Below, in pieces: positions 1 through 13,381 of a stretch of DNA of 64,000 nucleotides. Within the stretch, counting starts at the first letter, position 1. Each line of letters opens with the position of its first letter. Source of the stretch: RH-AL1 sp965198495 (GTDB taxonomy: Bacteria > Pseudomonadota > Alphaproteobacteria > Rhizobiales > Beijerinckiaceae); assembly GCA_965198495.1 (NCBI GenBank), contig CBDAPL010000002.1, forward strand, positions 186,001 to 250,000, in the 5' to 3' direction. The position numbers were made by a program, and so were the translations under genes. Below the pieces are notes generated by a model. It did not search any database, had not been told where the DNA came from, and was given only the letters and a program-made list of their open reading frames with translations.

Positions 1-1344
1 TATGGCCTGCGGGCGGCGATCAAGGCGCTGCACTCGGCCGGGATCGAGGTGATCCTCGATGTGGTCTACAACCACACCTGCGAGGGCAATTACCTCGGCC
101 CGATGCTGTCCTTCCGGGGTATCGACAACAAATCATACTACAAGCTCGTCCCCGACAATCCGCGCTACTTCTGGGACTGCACCGGCTGTGGCAACACGCT
201 CGATATCTCCCATCCTCGCGTGCTCCAGCTCGTGCTCGACAGCCTGCGCCACTGGGTCGAATCCTACCATGTCGACGGGTTTCGCTTCGATCTCGCCTCG
301 GCCCTGATCCGCTCGCCGTTCGACGTTTCGGAGCGATCGGGCTTTCTCCAGGCGATCGGCCAGGATCCCGTGCTGTCGCGCGTCAAGCTGATCTCCGAAC
401 CCTGGGATCTCGGCAGCGGCGGCTACAGGGTCGGCGGCTTTCCGACCGGCTGGGGCGACTGGAACGATCGTTTCCGCGACGGCATACGCACCTACTGGCG
501 GGGCGACCTCGGCCAAATGCCCAGCCTGGCGTCGCGTCTCTCCGGATCCAGCGACATCTTCAATCATTCCGGCCGCAAGCCGTGGGCGTCGGTGCAATAC
601 GTCGCCTCGCACGACGGGTTCACGCTGCAGGACGTCGTCAGCTACAACAACCGCCACAACCTAGCCAACGGCGAGAACAACAAGGACGGGCACGAGCCGA
701 ACTACTCGGTCAATCACGGCGTCGAGGGGCCGACCAGGGACAAGGACATCATCGCCGCGCGCAACAGGCATAAGCGCAACCTGCTCGCCACGGCCATCCT
801 GGCGATCGGCACGCCGATGCTGCTGATGGGCGACGAACTGTCCCGCAGCCAGCGCGGCAACAACAATGCCTATTGCCAGGACAACGAGACGAGCTGGTTG
901 AACTGGCAAGACAAGGACGATCCTCACCTTGTCGACTACGTTTCCAACCTCATCGCGCTGCGCAAGAGCCACGAGGTGTTTCGTCGGCTCGAATTCTTCA
1001 CCGGCCACATCATCGAGGCCACCGGCTTGAAGGATGTCTTCTGGCTCGCCTCGGACGGCCGCGAGATGGCGGGGGACGACTGGGGCCAAGTCGACCGCCG
1101 CGGCCTCGGCATGCAGATCGGCAATCACGGCGCGCCGAGCGAGCGCATCCTGCTGCTGTTCAACTCGTCCGACATCGATCTCGCGTTCAAATTGCCGCAA
1201 ACCTTCCCTTGCGGCACGTTCCAGCCGATGTTCGACTCGACCAAGCAGGATGGTCTGTGCGAGGCAGACGCAAATTGTATCTCGCCTGGCGAAGCCTTTC
1301 CGCTTCGCTCGCGTTCCTTCGTACTGCTGCAACACAGACCTTAG
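1..1344 (+). CDS. glgX: glycogen debranching enzyme GlgX (5' end outside window)
   Basis: The reading frame is open from base 1, so the gene starts upstream of the window. The visible part is the catalytic (beta/alpha)8 barrel and C-terminal domain of a GH13 isoamylase-type debranching enzyme, which hydrolyses alpha-1,6 branches of glycogen. Visible motifs: DVVYNHT (region I), DGFRFDLASAL with the nucleophile Asp, ISEPWD with the acid/base Glu, and ASHDGFTL with the third catalytic Asp, followed by the NNRHNLANGENN segment typical of GlgX/isoamylase. It ends 10 bases before the treZ start and heads the alpha-glucan operon here. In this setting it probably trims branched glucan into linear chains for TreY/TreZ and MalQ. 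The family call is firm. Confidence 0.95.
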   Translation, partial: YGLRAAIKALHSAGIEVILDVVYNHTCEGNYLGPMLSFRGIDNKSYYKLVPDNPRYFWDCTGCGNTLDISHPRVLQLVLDSLRHWVESYHVDGFRFDLASALIRSPFDVSERSGFLQAIGQDPVLSRVKLISEPWDLGSGGYRVGGFPTGWGDWNDRFRDGIRTYWRGDLGQMPSLASRLSGSSDIFNHSGRKPWASVQYVASHDGFTLQDVVSYNNRHNLANGENNKDGHEPNYSVNHGVEGPTRDKDIIAARNRHKRNLLATAILAIGTPMLLMGDELSRSQRGNNNAYCQDNETSWLNWQDKDDPHLVDYVSNLIALRKSHEVFRRLEFFTGHIIEATGLKDVFWLASDGREMAGDDWGQVDRRGLGMQIGNHGAPSERILLLFNSSDIDLAFKLPQTFPCGTFQPMFDSTKQDGLCEADANCISPGEAFPLRSRSFVLLQHRP

Positions 1345-1354
1345 AAACGGACGG

Positions 1355-3179
1355 ATGCCAAGCACACATTCGATGCCTTTCGGCGCCGAAGTCACGAAGG
1401 ACGGCGTCCGTTTCGCCCTCTGGGCGCCCACCGCCCAGCGCGTGGATCTCGTCGTCGAGGGCCGGCGCGTCGCGATGCCGGCGATCGGCCAGGGATGGTA
1501 CAAGATGACCGACGCCGCCGCGGCGATCGGCGACCGCTACGGGTACGCGATCGATGGCGCCGATGATCTGGTGCCCGATCCCGCCTCGCGTTTCCAGCTC
1601 GACGACTCCGATCGACGCAGCACGGTCACGCATCCGGCCGCCTACGCGTGGGGCGACGCGAGCTGGAGCGGTCGTCGCTGGAATGATGTCGTCCTCTACG
1701 AGACCCACATCGGCACCGTGACGCCGGAAGGAACCTACGCGGCGCTGGCGGCGAAACTACCGGCCTTGAAGGAGACCGGCGTCACGGCCATCGAGCTGAT
1801 GCCGATCGCCGAGACCACGGGTCGGCGCACCTGGGGCTACGATGGCGTCCTCCCGTACGCGCCCAACAACGCCTACGGCACGCCCGACGAGTTGAAGCAC
1901 CTCGTCGATACGGCGCATGGCCTGGGCCTGATGATCTTCCTCGACGTCGTCTACAACCACTTCGGTCCGTCGGGCAATTTCCTGCACGGCTACGCCGGGA
2001 CCTTCTTCACGGACCGCCACGAGACCCCATGGGGCGCCGCCATCAACGTCGACGGGCCAGGGGGCGCGAGCGAGGTGGTGCGCGAGTTCTTCATTCAAAA
2101 CGCCATATACTGGCTCGCGGAATTCCACATCGACGGGCTGCGTCTCGATGCCGTCCACGCGATCATCGACGACAGCGACATTCACTTCCTCGACGAACTC
2201 GCGAGCCGCGTTCGCGAGCATTTTCCCGATCGCCATGTTCATCTCGTTTTGGAGAACGAGAAGAACGAGGCGAGCCGGCTGGTCCGCACCGGCGATCACA
2301 AGGTGATCGCCTACGACGCCCAATGGGACGACGACATCCATCATTGCTGGCATGTCCTGCTCACGGGCGAGGACGAGAGCTATTACGGCGACTTCGCCAC
2401 AGACCCCGTCGGAGGGCTCGGCCGCTGCCTCGCCGAAGGCTTCGCCTACCAGGGCGAATATTCGCCCAACCTCAAGCACGAGCGTGGGGAAAAGACGACG
2501 GGTCTGCCGCCGCAGGCTTTCGTGGCGTTTCTTCAAAACCACGACCAGATCGGTAACCGCGCGCAGGGCGACCGCCTGACGACGCTCGCCGCGGCCAACC
2601 AGCTTCGTTTGGCGCGCGCGATCCTGCTGCTCTCGCCGCAAATTCCCATGATCTTCATGGGGGACGAGTGGGGCGCGACCACGCCGTTCCAGTTCTTCGT
2701 CAATTTCGAGAACGACAGCGCGCTCGAAGCGGCGATCCGCAAGGGCCGCGCGAAGGAATTCGAAAGCTTCAAGTCGTTCGGCGGCGAGGATGCCGCCAAC
2801 GTGGTCCCGGATCCCACCGCCGTCGAGACCTTCGAGAGATCGCGGCTCAATTGGGAGGAAAGGGACCGGCCTCCCTTCGCGGGCATCCTGAAGGAGACAC
2901 GCGATCTCCTCACGATACGGCGCGAAGCGATCCTCCCGATCCTGAATAGCGGCTTCGTCGACGCGCGATACGAGCGACCCGGCGAGAGCCGGCCTTGCGG
3001 TGACGTGGCGTTTCGAAGGGGCGGTTTTGACGCTCGTCGCGAATTTCGGCGATGAGCCGATCAAGGGCGTCAAGCCGGCCGGGGCGAAGGTTTTGTGGCA
3101 AAGCGAAAGTCCGACCTCAGGTGACGGCTACGCGCTGTCGCCCTGGACAGGGATGTTCATGAGAAGTGACGCCGCATGA
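1355..3179 (+). CDS. treZ: malto-oligosyltrehalose trehalohydrolase TreZ, with a single-base frameshift
   Basis: TreZ releases trehalose from the maltooligosyl-trehalose made by TreY. The ATG at 1355 follows glgX by 10 bases and opens with MPSTHSMPFGAEV, an N-terminal E-set type domain. The GH13 barrel shows DGLRLDAVHAI (Asp nucleophile), LVLENEKNE (Glu) and QNHDQIGNRA (Asp). The frame is broken near 2990: the first frame runs to 3055 with nonsense after RYERPGES, while from 2991 another frame gives LAVTWRFEGAVLTLVANFGD and continues to TGA at 3177-3179. Dropping one C of the CC at 2989-2990 rejoins them. The restored end overlaps the next ATG (3176) as ATGA, exactly like the other junctions in this operon, which supports a single intact ancestral frame of about 607 residues. 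Whether the indel is real or a sequencing error cannot be told from the sequence. Confidence 0.9.
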
Positions 3180-6100
3180 GTGACGACGTCCTTCATCGGA
3201 TCGCGGCCTTGGCCGGTCTCGAGCGTGGGTTCCGAAGCGCGCACGGCACGCCCGTCGACTCACCGCCGCACGCGATCGCCGCCGTGCTGAAGGCGCTCGG
3301 TCACGACGTCTCCTCCGACAACGCGCGCGTGCGGACCCTCGCCGCGCTCGAGTCTAAGACCAAGGCGATGGTGGAGGCGACCATCGTGATCGGCGCCGAC
3401 CGCCTGACGCACATCCGCGCGCGCGGCGACGGCGATGTCAGCTGGCGTCTGACGCTCGAGGACGGCACCGTCCGCGACGGGCGCGGCGCGGAGATCGCGC
3501 TCGACGCGCTTCCCGCCGGCTACCACGGCCTGCACGTGACGCGCGGCGCCGAGACGTCGCGCTCGACCATCATCGCCGCGCCGGACCATTGCTTTCTGCC
3601 GAGCGCTTTGCGCAAGGGGCGACGCGGCTTCGGCATCACCGCGCAGGTCTACGGCCTGCGGTCCACTGGCAATTACGGCATCGGCGATTTCTCAGACGTC
3701 GCGGCGCTCGGCGAGGGCGCGGGTCGCTACGGCGCCGCGTTCCTCGGGCTGTCGCCGCTCCACACGCTCTTCCCGGCCGATCGCGGGAAGATTTCGCCCT
3801 ATTCGCCGTCGTCGCGCCTGTTCATCGATCCGATCTTCATCGATCCCGCGCAGGTCCCGGATTTCGAGACGAGTTCGGCCGCCCGTTTCCTGAACGACCC
3901 CGATACCGCCGCGCAAGTCGACCGGCTTCGCGCCGGAGCCCTCGTCGACCATGCGGCGTCGTGGGCGGTCAAACGGACGGTGCTCGGAAAGTTGTGGGCG
4001 CGCTTCGCCAACGCCGCCGACCCGTCCTTCGCGGCGTTTCGCGCGGATGGCGGCGAACCGCTCGAACAGCACGCGACGTTCGAGGCGCTGTTCGAGCATT
4101 TCCACGACAACGACAAGCATTGGATCGGCGACTGGCCGGAGCCGTATCGCGATGCGCAAGGCGACGCGGTAAGGCGGTTCCGAGCGGAAAACCCGCAGAA
4201 GGTCGCCTTTCACGCCTGGCTGCAGTGGCTCGCCGATACGCAGCTGGCGAACGCACAGGCTCGTGCCCGCGAAGCGGGCATGCCGATCGGCCTCTATCGC
4301 GATCTCGCCGTCGGCGTCGACCCCGGCGGCGCCGAGCTGTGGGGGCGACCCGACTGGTTCGTGCCAGGCCTCGCGATCGGCGCCCCGCCCGACCTTCTCG
4401 GCCCCTCCGGACAGAACTGGGGACTCCCTCCTTTCAATCCGCGCACGCTCGAGGAGCAGGGGCTGGAAGGCTTCCGCTCGCTGGTGTCGAGCAACATGCG
4501 TCACGCCGGCGCGATCCGGATCGACCACGCCTTCCAGCTGCAGCGCCTCTACGTGGTCCCGGATGGTTTGCCGGCAACCGAAGGCGTGTACCTGAACTAC
4601 CCCTTCGAGGCGATGCTCGCCGTGCTGCGCATCGAAAGTCATCGCGCGCGATCGCTGGTGATCGCCGAGGATCTCGGCACGGCGCCGGAGGGTTTCTCCG
4701 ACGCGATCATGCGCTCGGACATCCTGAGCTATCGCATCCTCACGTTCGAGCGCGAGCACGATGGCGCCTTCAAGCCGCCCTCCTCCTATCCAGCCAAGGC
4801 GCTCGCGGCGATCGCCACGCACGATCTGCCGACGTTCGCCGGCTGGTGGGGCGGCCTCGACACGGATCTTCGCGAGAAGTTCGACATCTACACGGCCGCG
4901 CAGGCGACGAAGGAACGCGAGGACCGGGTGCGCGACCTCGCCGGCTTCTCGCGCGCGCTCGCCAATTCGGGGATCCAGGGGTCCGACGCCCTGCCGCTCG
5001 ATCCGCCCTTCGAGGAAGCGTTTCGCTATGTCGCCAAGACGCCGGCGATGCTCGTCGCGCTCCAGCTCGAGGACGTGCTGGAGGATACCAACCAGGCGAA
5101 CCTGCCGGGGCCGGATCTCGGCCATCCCAACTGGCGACGCAAGCTGACGCGGACGATCGACGGCATCCTCGCGCCGGGCGGACCGCTCGCGCGCGCCGCC
5201 GCCATCACGCTCGACGAAGGACGCGCTCTCGGCGCACCGGCGCCGCCTGTCTGTCTGCCACCGGCGGCCACCTATCGCCTGCAGTTCCACAAGGGTTTCA
5301 CCTTCGCGCACGCCACCGAGGTCCTGCCTTACCTCAAGCTGCTCGGCATCAGCCACGTCTACGCGTCACCCATCCTGAAGGCGCGTCCGGGCTCAACCCA
5401 CGGCTACGACACGGTCGATCCGACGATGATCAACCCGGAGCTCGGCGGCCTCGCCGGCTTCGAGGCGTTCGCGGCGGCGATCAAGACGCACGGCATGGCG
5501 TTGCTGCTCGACATCGTGCCCAATCACATGGGCGTCGGCGGCGGCGACAATCCCTGGTGGCTCTCCGTGCTCGAGTGGGGCGAGCTCTCGCCCTTCGCCG
5601 ACACCTACGACATCGACTGGGAGCGCCTCGGCGCCCACAACAAGCTGGTGGCGCCGTTCCTCGGCGGGCAATACGGCGAGATCCTCGAGAAGGGCGACCT
5701 CAAACTTTCGTTCGACCGAGTGGACGGCAGTTTCAGCGTCTCGCACTACGAGCATCGTTTCCCGATCTGCCCGTCGACCTATCCAGACATCCTCGATCGG
5801 GCGGTCGCGGTCGACAGCGTCGAGGGCGGCGACGGCATCGACGGCATTCTGCGCATCGCCGAGGAACTGCGCGCGCTCGCGCAGGAACCGGCGCATCGGC
5901 GCCATCACATCGTCGACTCCTGCGAGCGGCTGAAGCGGCGCCTCGCCGTCCTGGCGCGCCGGGACGCTGTCGCGGAGGCGATCGAACAGGCGGTCCGCGT
6001 CTTCAACGGGACGCCGGGCATCGCCGAGAGCTTCGGCACGCTGCACCGTCTCCTCGAACAGCAGGCCTATCGCCTGTCGTTCTGGCGCGTCGCGGCGAGC

Positions 6101-8005
6101 GATGTGAACTACCGTCGCTTCTTCGACATCGATGGATTGGCGGGTGTCCGCATCGAGGAAAGCGAGGTGTTCGAGCGCGCCCATCGTCTGATCTTCGATC
6201 TCGTCCGCCGCGACCTGATCCAAGGTCTGCGGATCGATCATATCGACGGTCTCGCCGATCCGCGGGCCTACGCGGCCGATCTGCAGCGGGCGATCGGCCC
6301 GAACTTCTACGTCGTCGCGGAAAAGATCCTCGAGCCGGGCGAGGCCTTGCGGCCGTGGGCTCTCTCGGGCACCACCGGCTACGAGATGCTGAACCTCATC
6401 GACGGGATCTTCGTCGACGGCGATCACGAAAAGACCTTCGACCGGGTCTATCGCGAGACAACCGGCTTCACGCAAAGCTACGAGGGCGCGCTTCTCGACG
6501 CCAAGCGCCAGGTCCTGCTCGAGAGCTTCTCCAGCGAGCTCGAAAGCCTCGTGTCCGACATGAAGCGCATCGCCGACGCCAACCGTTTGACGCGTGACTA
6601 TAGTGTCAACGCGATCCGTGTCGCTTTGGGCGATGTCATCTGCGCTTTCCCGGTCTACCGGACCTATATGACGCCAAACCATCTGGAAAGCGCCGACCGA
6701 TCGCTTCTTGGGGATGTGCTTCGCGACGCCAAGGCCATCAGCAGCCTGCCCGACCGCAGCGTTCACGATTTCCTCGGCAGCGTCCTTCTCGGCACCTTGC
6801 CGATCGGGCGGCCGGGCCGGGCGTCCGCGGCACTCGTCAACCGCTTCCGCGGCCGCTTCCAGCAGCTGACCGGCCCGGTCATGGCGAAGAGCCTCGAGGA
6901 TACGCTCTTCTATCGCTACGCGCGTTTCCTCGCGCTCAACGAGGTCGGCGGCGAACCGAGCCGCTTCGGGATCTCGCCGGCCGAGTTCCACGTCGAGAAC
7001 AAGGAGCGCGCGCATCTCTGGCCGCATGCTCTCACCACATCGGCGACGCACGACACCAAGCGGGGCGAGGACGCGCGGGCGCGGCTTCTCGCGATGTCGG
7101 AGGTTCCCGATCTTTGGGCGCAAGCCCTCGCCGCGTGGAAGGCCGAGGTCGGGCAGGCGGCGGAACCCGACGCCAACGACCAATACATGTTCCTGCAGGC
7201 TCTCCTCGGCGTCTGGCCGATCGAACTCCTCGACGAGGACGATCCCGCCGCGCTCGCAGACTTGCGCGCGCGCCTGGCCGCCTACGTGCCGAAGGCGCTG
7301 CGCGAGGCCAAGCGGTACAGCAAGTGGATCGAGCCCAACGAGAGCTACGAGAAGGCGACAATCGACCTTCTCGACAGGCTGCTCCAGGGCGGCTCGACCT
7401 TCATCAAGCGCCTGAGGCCCGTCCTGCAAGACCTGGCGCGGCGCGGCATGCTCGTCTCCTTGGGCCGCACGGTCCTCAAGTGCACCGTGCCGGGGGTGCC
7501 GGATTTCTATCAAGGCACCAACCTTTGGGATTTCTCGTTGGTCGATCCCGACAATCGCCGGCCTGTCGATTACGAAGAGCGCACCGCGATCCTCGCGCAG
7601 GATCGGCCCCTGGCCGAGCACTTGAGGCACTGGCGCGACGGCGGCATCAAGTTGCGCCTGGCGGCCGATCTCGTTCGCGATCGGCGCGACAACGCTTTGT
7701 TCTACGCCAGCGCCGATTACACGCCGCTGACCGTGACCGGCGAGAAATGGGCGAATGTCGTGGCGTTCGCGCGACGTCACGAACGCCAAACCCTTGTCGT
7801 CATCGTGCCGCGATTGTCGGGCAGAGGCAGCGCCTTCTCGGTCATGCCGATCGGGCAAGGCTATTGGGCCAACACCAAGATCGACCTTCCCGCGGGCCGC
7901 TGGCGAAGCATCTTCGAGGATCAAAGCCATGAGACGAACGGCTCGACCGGTATCGGCGCGCTCCTGGCGACACTGCCGTTCGCGGTTCTGAGGATGACCG
8001 GATGA
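3176..8005 (+). CDS. treY: fused 4-alpha-glucanotransferase / malto-oligosyltrehalose synthase (MalQ-TreY)
   Basis: This 1,609-residue protein holds two complete enzymes. Residues about 1-690 are a MalQ-type GH77 amylomaltase, with IRIDHAFQLQ (Asp), IAEDLGTAPE (Glu) and ATHDLPTFAGWW (Asp). Residues about 697-1609 are TreY, starting at ATYRLQFHKGFTF with the typical THGYDTVDP and LDIVPNHMGVGG motifs, then GLRIDHIDGL, VAEKILEPGE and SATHDTKRGED. MalQ disproportionates maltodextrins; TreY turns the reducing end of a maltodextrin into an alpha,alpha-1,1 link. Fusion could pass lengthened chains straight to TreY, which is an inference. MalQ-TreY fusions are known from some alphaproteobacteria, so the architecture is uncommon but not new. 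The gene overlaps treZ and glgE by ATGA at both ends. Confidence 0.95.
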   Translation: MSDDVLHRIAALAGLERGFRSAHGTPVDSPPHAIAAVLKALGHDVSSDNARVRTLAALESKTKAMVEATIVIGADRLTHIRARGDGDVSWRLTLEDGTVRDGRGAEIALDALPAGYHGLHVTRGAETSRSTIIAAPDHCFLPSALRKGRRGFGITAQVYGLRSTGNYGIGDFSDVAALGEGAGRYGAAFLGLSPLHTLFPADRGKISPYSPSSRLFIDPIFIDPAQVPDFETSSAARFLNDPDTAAQVDRLRAGALVDHAASWAVKRTVLGKLWARFANAADPSFAAFRADGGEPLEQHATFEALFEHFHDNDKHWIGDWPEPYRDAQGDAVRRFRAENPQKVAFHAWLQWLADTQLANAQARAREAGMPIGLYRDLAVGVDPGGAELWGRPDWFVPGLAIGAPPDLLGPSGQNWGLPPFNPRTLEEQGLEGFRSLVSSNMRHAGAIRIDHAFQLQRLYVVPDGLPATEGVYLNYPFEAMLAVLRIESHRARSLVIAEDLGTAPEGFSDAIMRSDILSYRILTFEREHDGAFKPPSSYPAKALAAIATHDLPTFAGWWGGLDTDLREKFDIYTAAQATKEREDRVRDLAGFSRALANSGIQGSDALPLDPPFEEAFRYVAKTPAMLVALQLEDVLEDTNQANLPGPDLGHPNWRRKLTRTIDGILAPGGPLARAAAITLDEGRALGAPAPPVCLPPAATYRLQFHKGFTFAHATEVLPYLKLLGISHVYASPILKARPGSTHGYDTVDPTMINPELGGLAGFEAFAAAIKTHGMALLLDIVPNHMGVGGGDNPWWLSVLEWGELSPFADTYDIDWERLGAHNKLVAPFLGGQYGEILEKGDLKLSFDRVDGSFSVSHYEHRFPICPSTYPDILDRAVAVDSVEGGDGIDGILRIAEELRALAQEPAHRRHHIVDSCERLKRRLAVLARRDAVAEAIEQAVRVFNGTPGIAESFGTLHRLLEQQAYRLSFWRVAASDVNYRRFFDIDGLAGVRIEESEVFERAHRLIFDLVRRDLIQGLRIDHIDGLADPRAYAADLQRAIGPNFYVVAEKILEPGEALRPWALSGTTGYEMLNLIDGIFVDGDHEKTFDRVYRETTGFTQSYEGALLDAKRQVLLESFSSELESLVSDMKRIADANRLTRDYSVNAIRVALGDVICAFPVYRTYMTPNHLESADRSLLGDVLRDAKAISSLPDRSVHDFLGSVLLGTLPIGRPGRASAALVNRFRGRFQQLTGPVMAKSLEDTLFYRYARFLALNEVGGEPSRFGISPAEFHVENKERAHLWPHALTTSATHDTKRGEDARARLLAMSEVPDLWAQALAAWKAEVGQAAEPDANDQYMFLQALLGVWPIELLDEDDPAALADLRARLAAYVPKALREAKRYSKWIEPNESYEKATIDLLDRLLQGGSTFIKRLRPVLQDLARRGMLVSLGRTVLKCTVPGVPDFYQGTNLWDFSLVDPDNRRPVDYEERTAILAQDRPLAEHLRHWRDGGIKLRLAADLVRDRRDNALFYASADYTPLTVTGEKWANVVAFARRHERQTLVVIVPRLSGRGSAFSVMPIGQGYWANTKIDLPAGRWRSIFEDQSHETNGSTGIGALLATLPFAVLRMTG

Positions 8006-10120
8006 GCGACAAGTCAGGCAAGCCGAAGCACAAGGGCAAGCCGGATCACAAGAAACACAAAGCGGACAAGTCGCAGGCTCTGAAGCTCAGACCGTCGGCC
8101 CTGGAAGCGGAAGACCAAGACATGAACGTCGAAACCAAGCACTTCACGCCAAGCGAAACGCGAAGCGATATCGGTGGCGGGCGCGTGGTCATCGAGCGGC
8201 TGACGCCGGAACTCGACGGCGGCCGTCATCCCGTCAAGGTCGTCGTCGGCGACGTGGTGACCGTCGAGGCGGACATCTTCACCGACGGCCACGAGAAGAT
8301 CGGCTGCGCCGTGCTCTGGCGCCCCAACGATCAGGTCGACTGGAACCGGGCGGCGATGTCGTTCGTCGCGAACGACCGCTGGCGCGCGCGGTTCTCCCCG
8401 GGGCGCAATATCAGGCATCACTACACGGTCGAGGCGTGGCGCGACCCGTTCGCCTCGCTGCTCGACGGCATCGTCAAGAAACGCGCCGCCGGCGTGCCGC
8501 TCGTCGTCGAGGCCGGCGAGGCCGTCGCGCTCATCGCCGCGGCGGATCCGCGTGGCACCGACATCAGGCAGCAAAAACTGCTCCTGGCGCGTCTCGAAGC
8601 GGCGGAGGTGGGATCCGAAGCGCAGATCGACCTGATCGTCGATGGCGACACCAAGCTCCTGATGAGCCGGTGCGGACCGCGCCATCAGGTCTCGACCTAC
8701 GATCGCGACCTCGTGCTGATCGTCGATCGCAAGGCGGCGGTCTTCTCGTCATGGTACGAGCTTTTCCCGCGCTCGATCACCGACAATGTCGAGCGGCACG
8801 GCACGTTTCGCGACGTGATCGGCCACCTTCCCTACGTGCGCGACCTCGGCTTCGACGTTCTGTACTTTCCGCCGATCAGCCCCATCGGCCGCAAGAACCG
8901 CAAGGGGCGCAACAACACGCTGACGCCGTCGGAGACCGATCCCGGCAGCGTCTACGCGATCGGGTCGGCGGACGGCGGGCATGACGCGATCCATCCCGAA
9001 CTCGGAACGCTGGAGGATTTTCGTGCCCTGGTGAGCGCCGCGAGGGATCATGGGCTGGAACTCGCGCTCGATTTCGCGATCCAGTGCGCGCCCGATCATC
9101 CCTGGATCAAGGAACACCCGGAATGGTTCATCTGGCGCCCGGACGGCACGATCCAGTACGCCGAAAACCCGCCCAAGAAATATGAGGACATCGTCAACGT
9201 GAACTTCTACGGCGCGTCGCTACCGTCGCTGTGGGAAGAGTTGCGCGATGTCATGCTGTTCTGGGCACGCGAGGGCGTGCGCATCCTGCGCATCGACAAC
9301 CCGCACACCAAGCCCATCCCGTTCTGGAGCTGGGTCATCGCCGAGATCAACGCGATCTACCCCGACGTCATCTTCCTCGCCGAGGCGTTCACGCGCCCGG
9401 CCATGATGAAGCAGCTCGCCAAGATCGGCTTCCAACAATCCTACACCTATTTCACCTGGCGTAACGAGAAAGCGGAGATCGAGCTCTACATGGCGGAGCT
9501 CGCCGGCGCGATGGGCGACTATTACCGGCCGAACTTCTTCGTCAACACGCCCGACATCAACCCCGTTTACCTGCAAACGAGCGGGCGCGCCGGCCATCTC
9601 GTGCGCGCCACGCTCGCCGCGACCCTGTCGAGCAGTTGGGGCGTCTATTCCGGCTTCGAACTCTGCGAGGCGCGGCCCTGCCCGGGCGCGAGGAATACCA
9701 GGATTCCGAGAAGTACGAGATCAAGGTCTGGGACTACGACCGGCCCGGCAACATCAAGGATTACATCCGGCAGCTGAACGCGATCCGCCGCGACAATCCG
9801 GCCCTGCACGACTTCCGCAACATCATCGCGCTGAACGCCTCTAACGACAACATCATCGCCTACGCGAAGATGAGCCCGGACAAGACGAACTGCGTCTTCG
9901 TTCTGGTCAACCTCGATCCGGCCCGTCGGCAGGAATGCGCCTACGAGATCCCGCTCTGGGAATGGGGATTGCCCGACAACGGCTCCGTCGATGTCGAGGA
10001 TCTGCTCGGCGGCTATCGCTTCACGCTCTATGGCAAGACACATCAGATCGCGCTCGACCCCTACGAGCGCTCCGCCGTCATCTGGCGCCTCGCGGCCCCG
10101 GCGGATTGGAAAGGCGGCCG

Positions 10121-10124
<4 letters not shown>
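8002..10124 (+). CDS. glgE: alpha-1,4-glucan:maltose-1-phosphate maltosyltransferase GlgE, with a single-base frameshift
   Basis: GlgE extends alpha-1,4-glucan using maltose-1-phosphate. After a lysine-rich N-terminal tail (residues about 1-40) comes the N-terminal beta domain and a GH13_3 barrel with YELFPRS, ILRIDNPHTKP (Asp nucleophile) and FLAEAFTRP (Glu acid). The first frame goes off after GVYSGFELCEA and stops at 9777. The family sequence resumes from about 9672 in the next frame (ALPGREEYQDSEKYEIKVWD) and runs to TGA at 10122-10124. Adding one base near 9669-9672, in a GCGC context, restores about 707 residues, a normal GlgE length. The ATG at 8002 and the stop at 10124 both sit in ATGA overlaps with the neighbouring genes. 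Its partners TreS-maltokinase and GlgB follow directly. As with treZ, a sequencing indel and a true mutation are both possible. Confidence 0.9.

Positions 10125-13377
<3,253 letters not shown>

Positions 13378-13381
<4 letters not shown>

Noticed and set aside
5393..7930. An 845-codon open frame on the - strand opposite treY
   Set aside because: It is antisense to well-conserved TreY sequence, with skewed composition and no recognisable domains.
2980..10000. Programmed ribosomal frameshifting in treZ and glgE
   Set aside because: Neither site has a slippery heptamer or an obvious downstream pseudoknot, and the enzymes are not known to be made that way; an indel is simpler.
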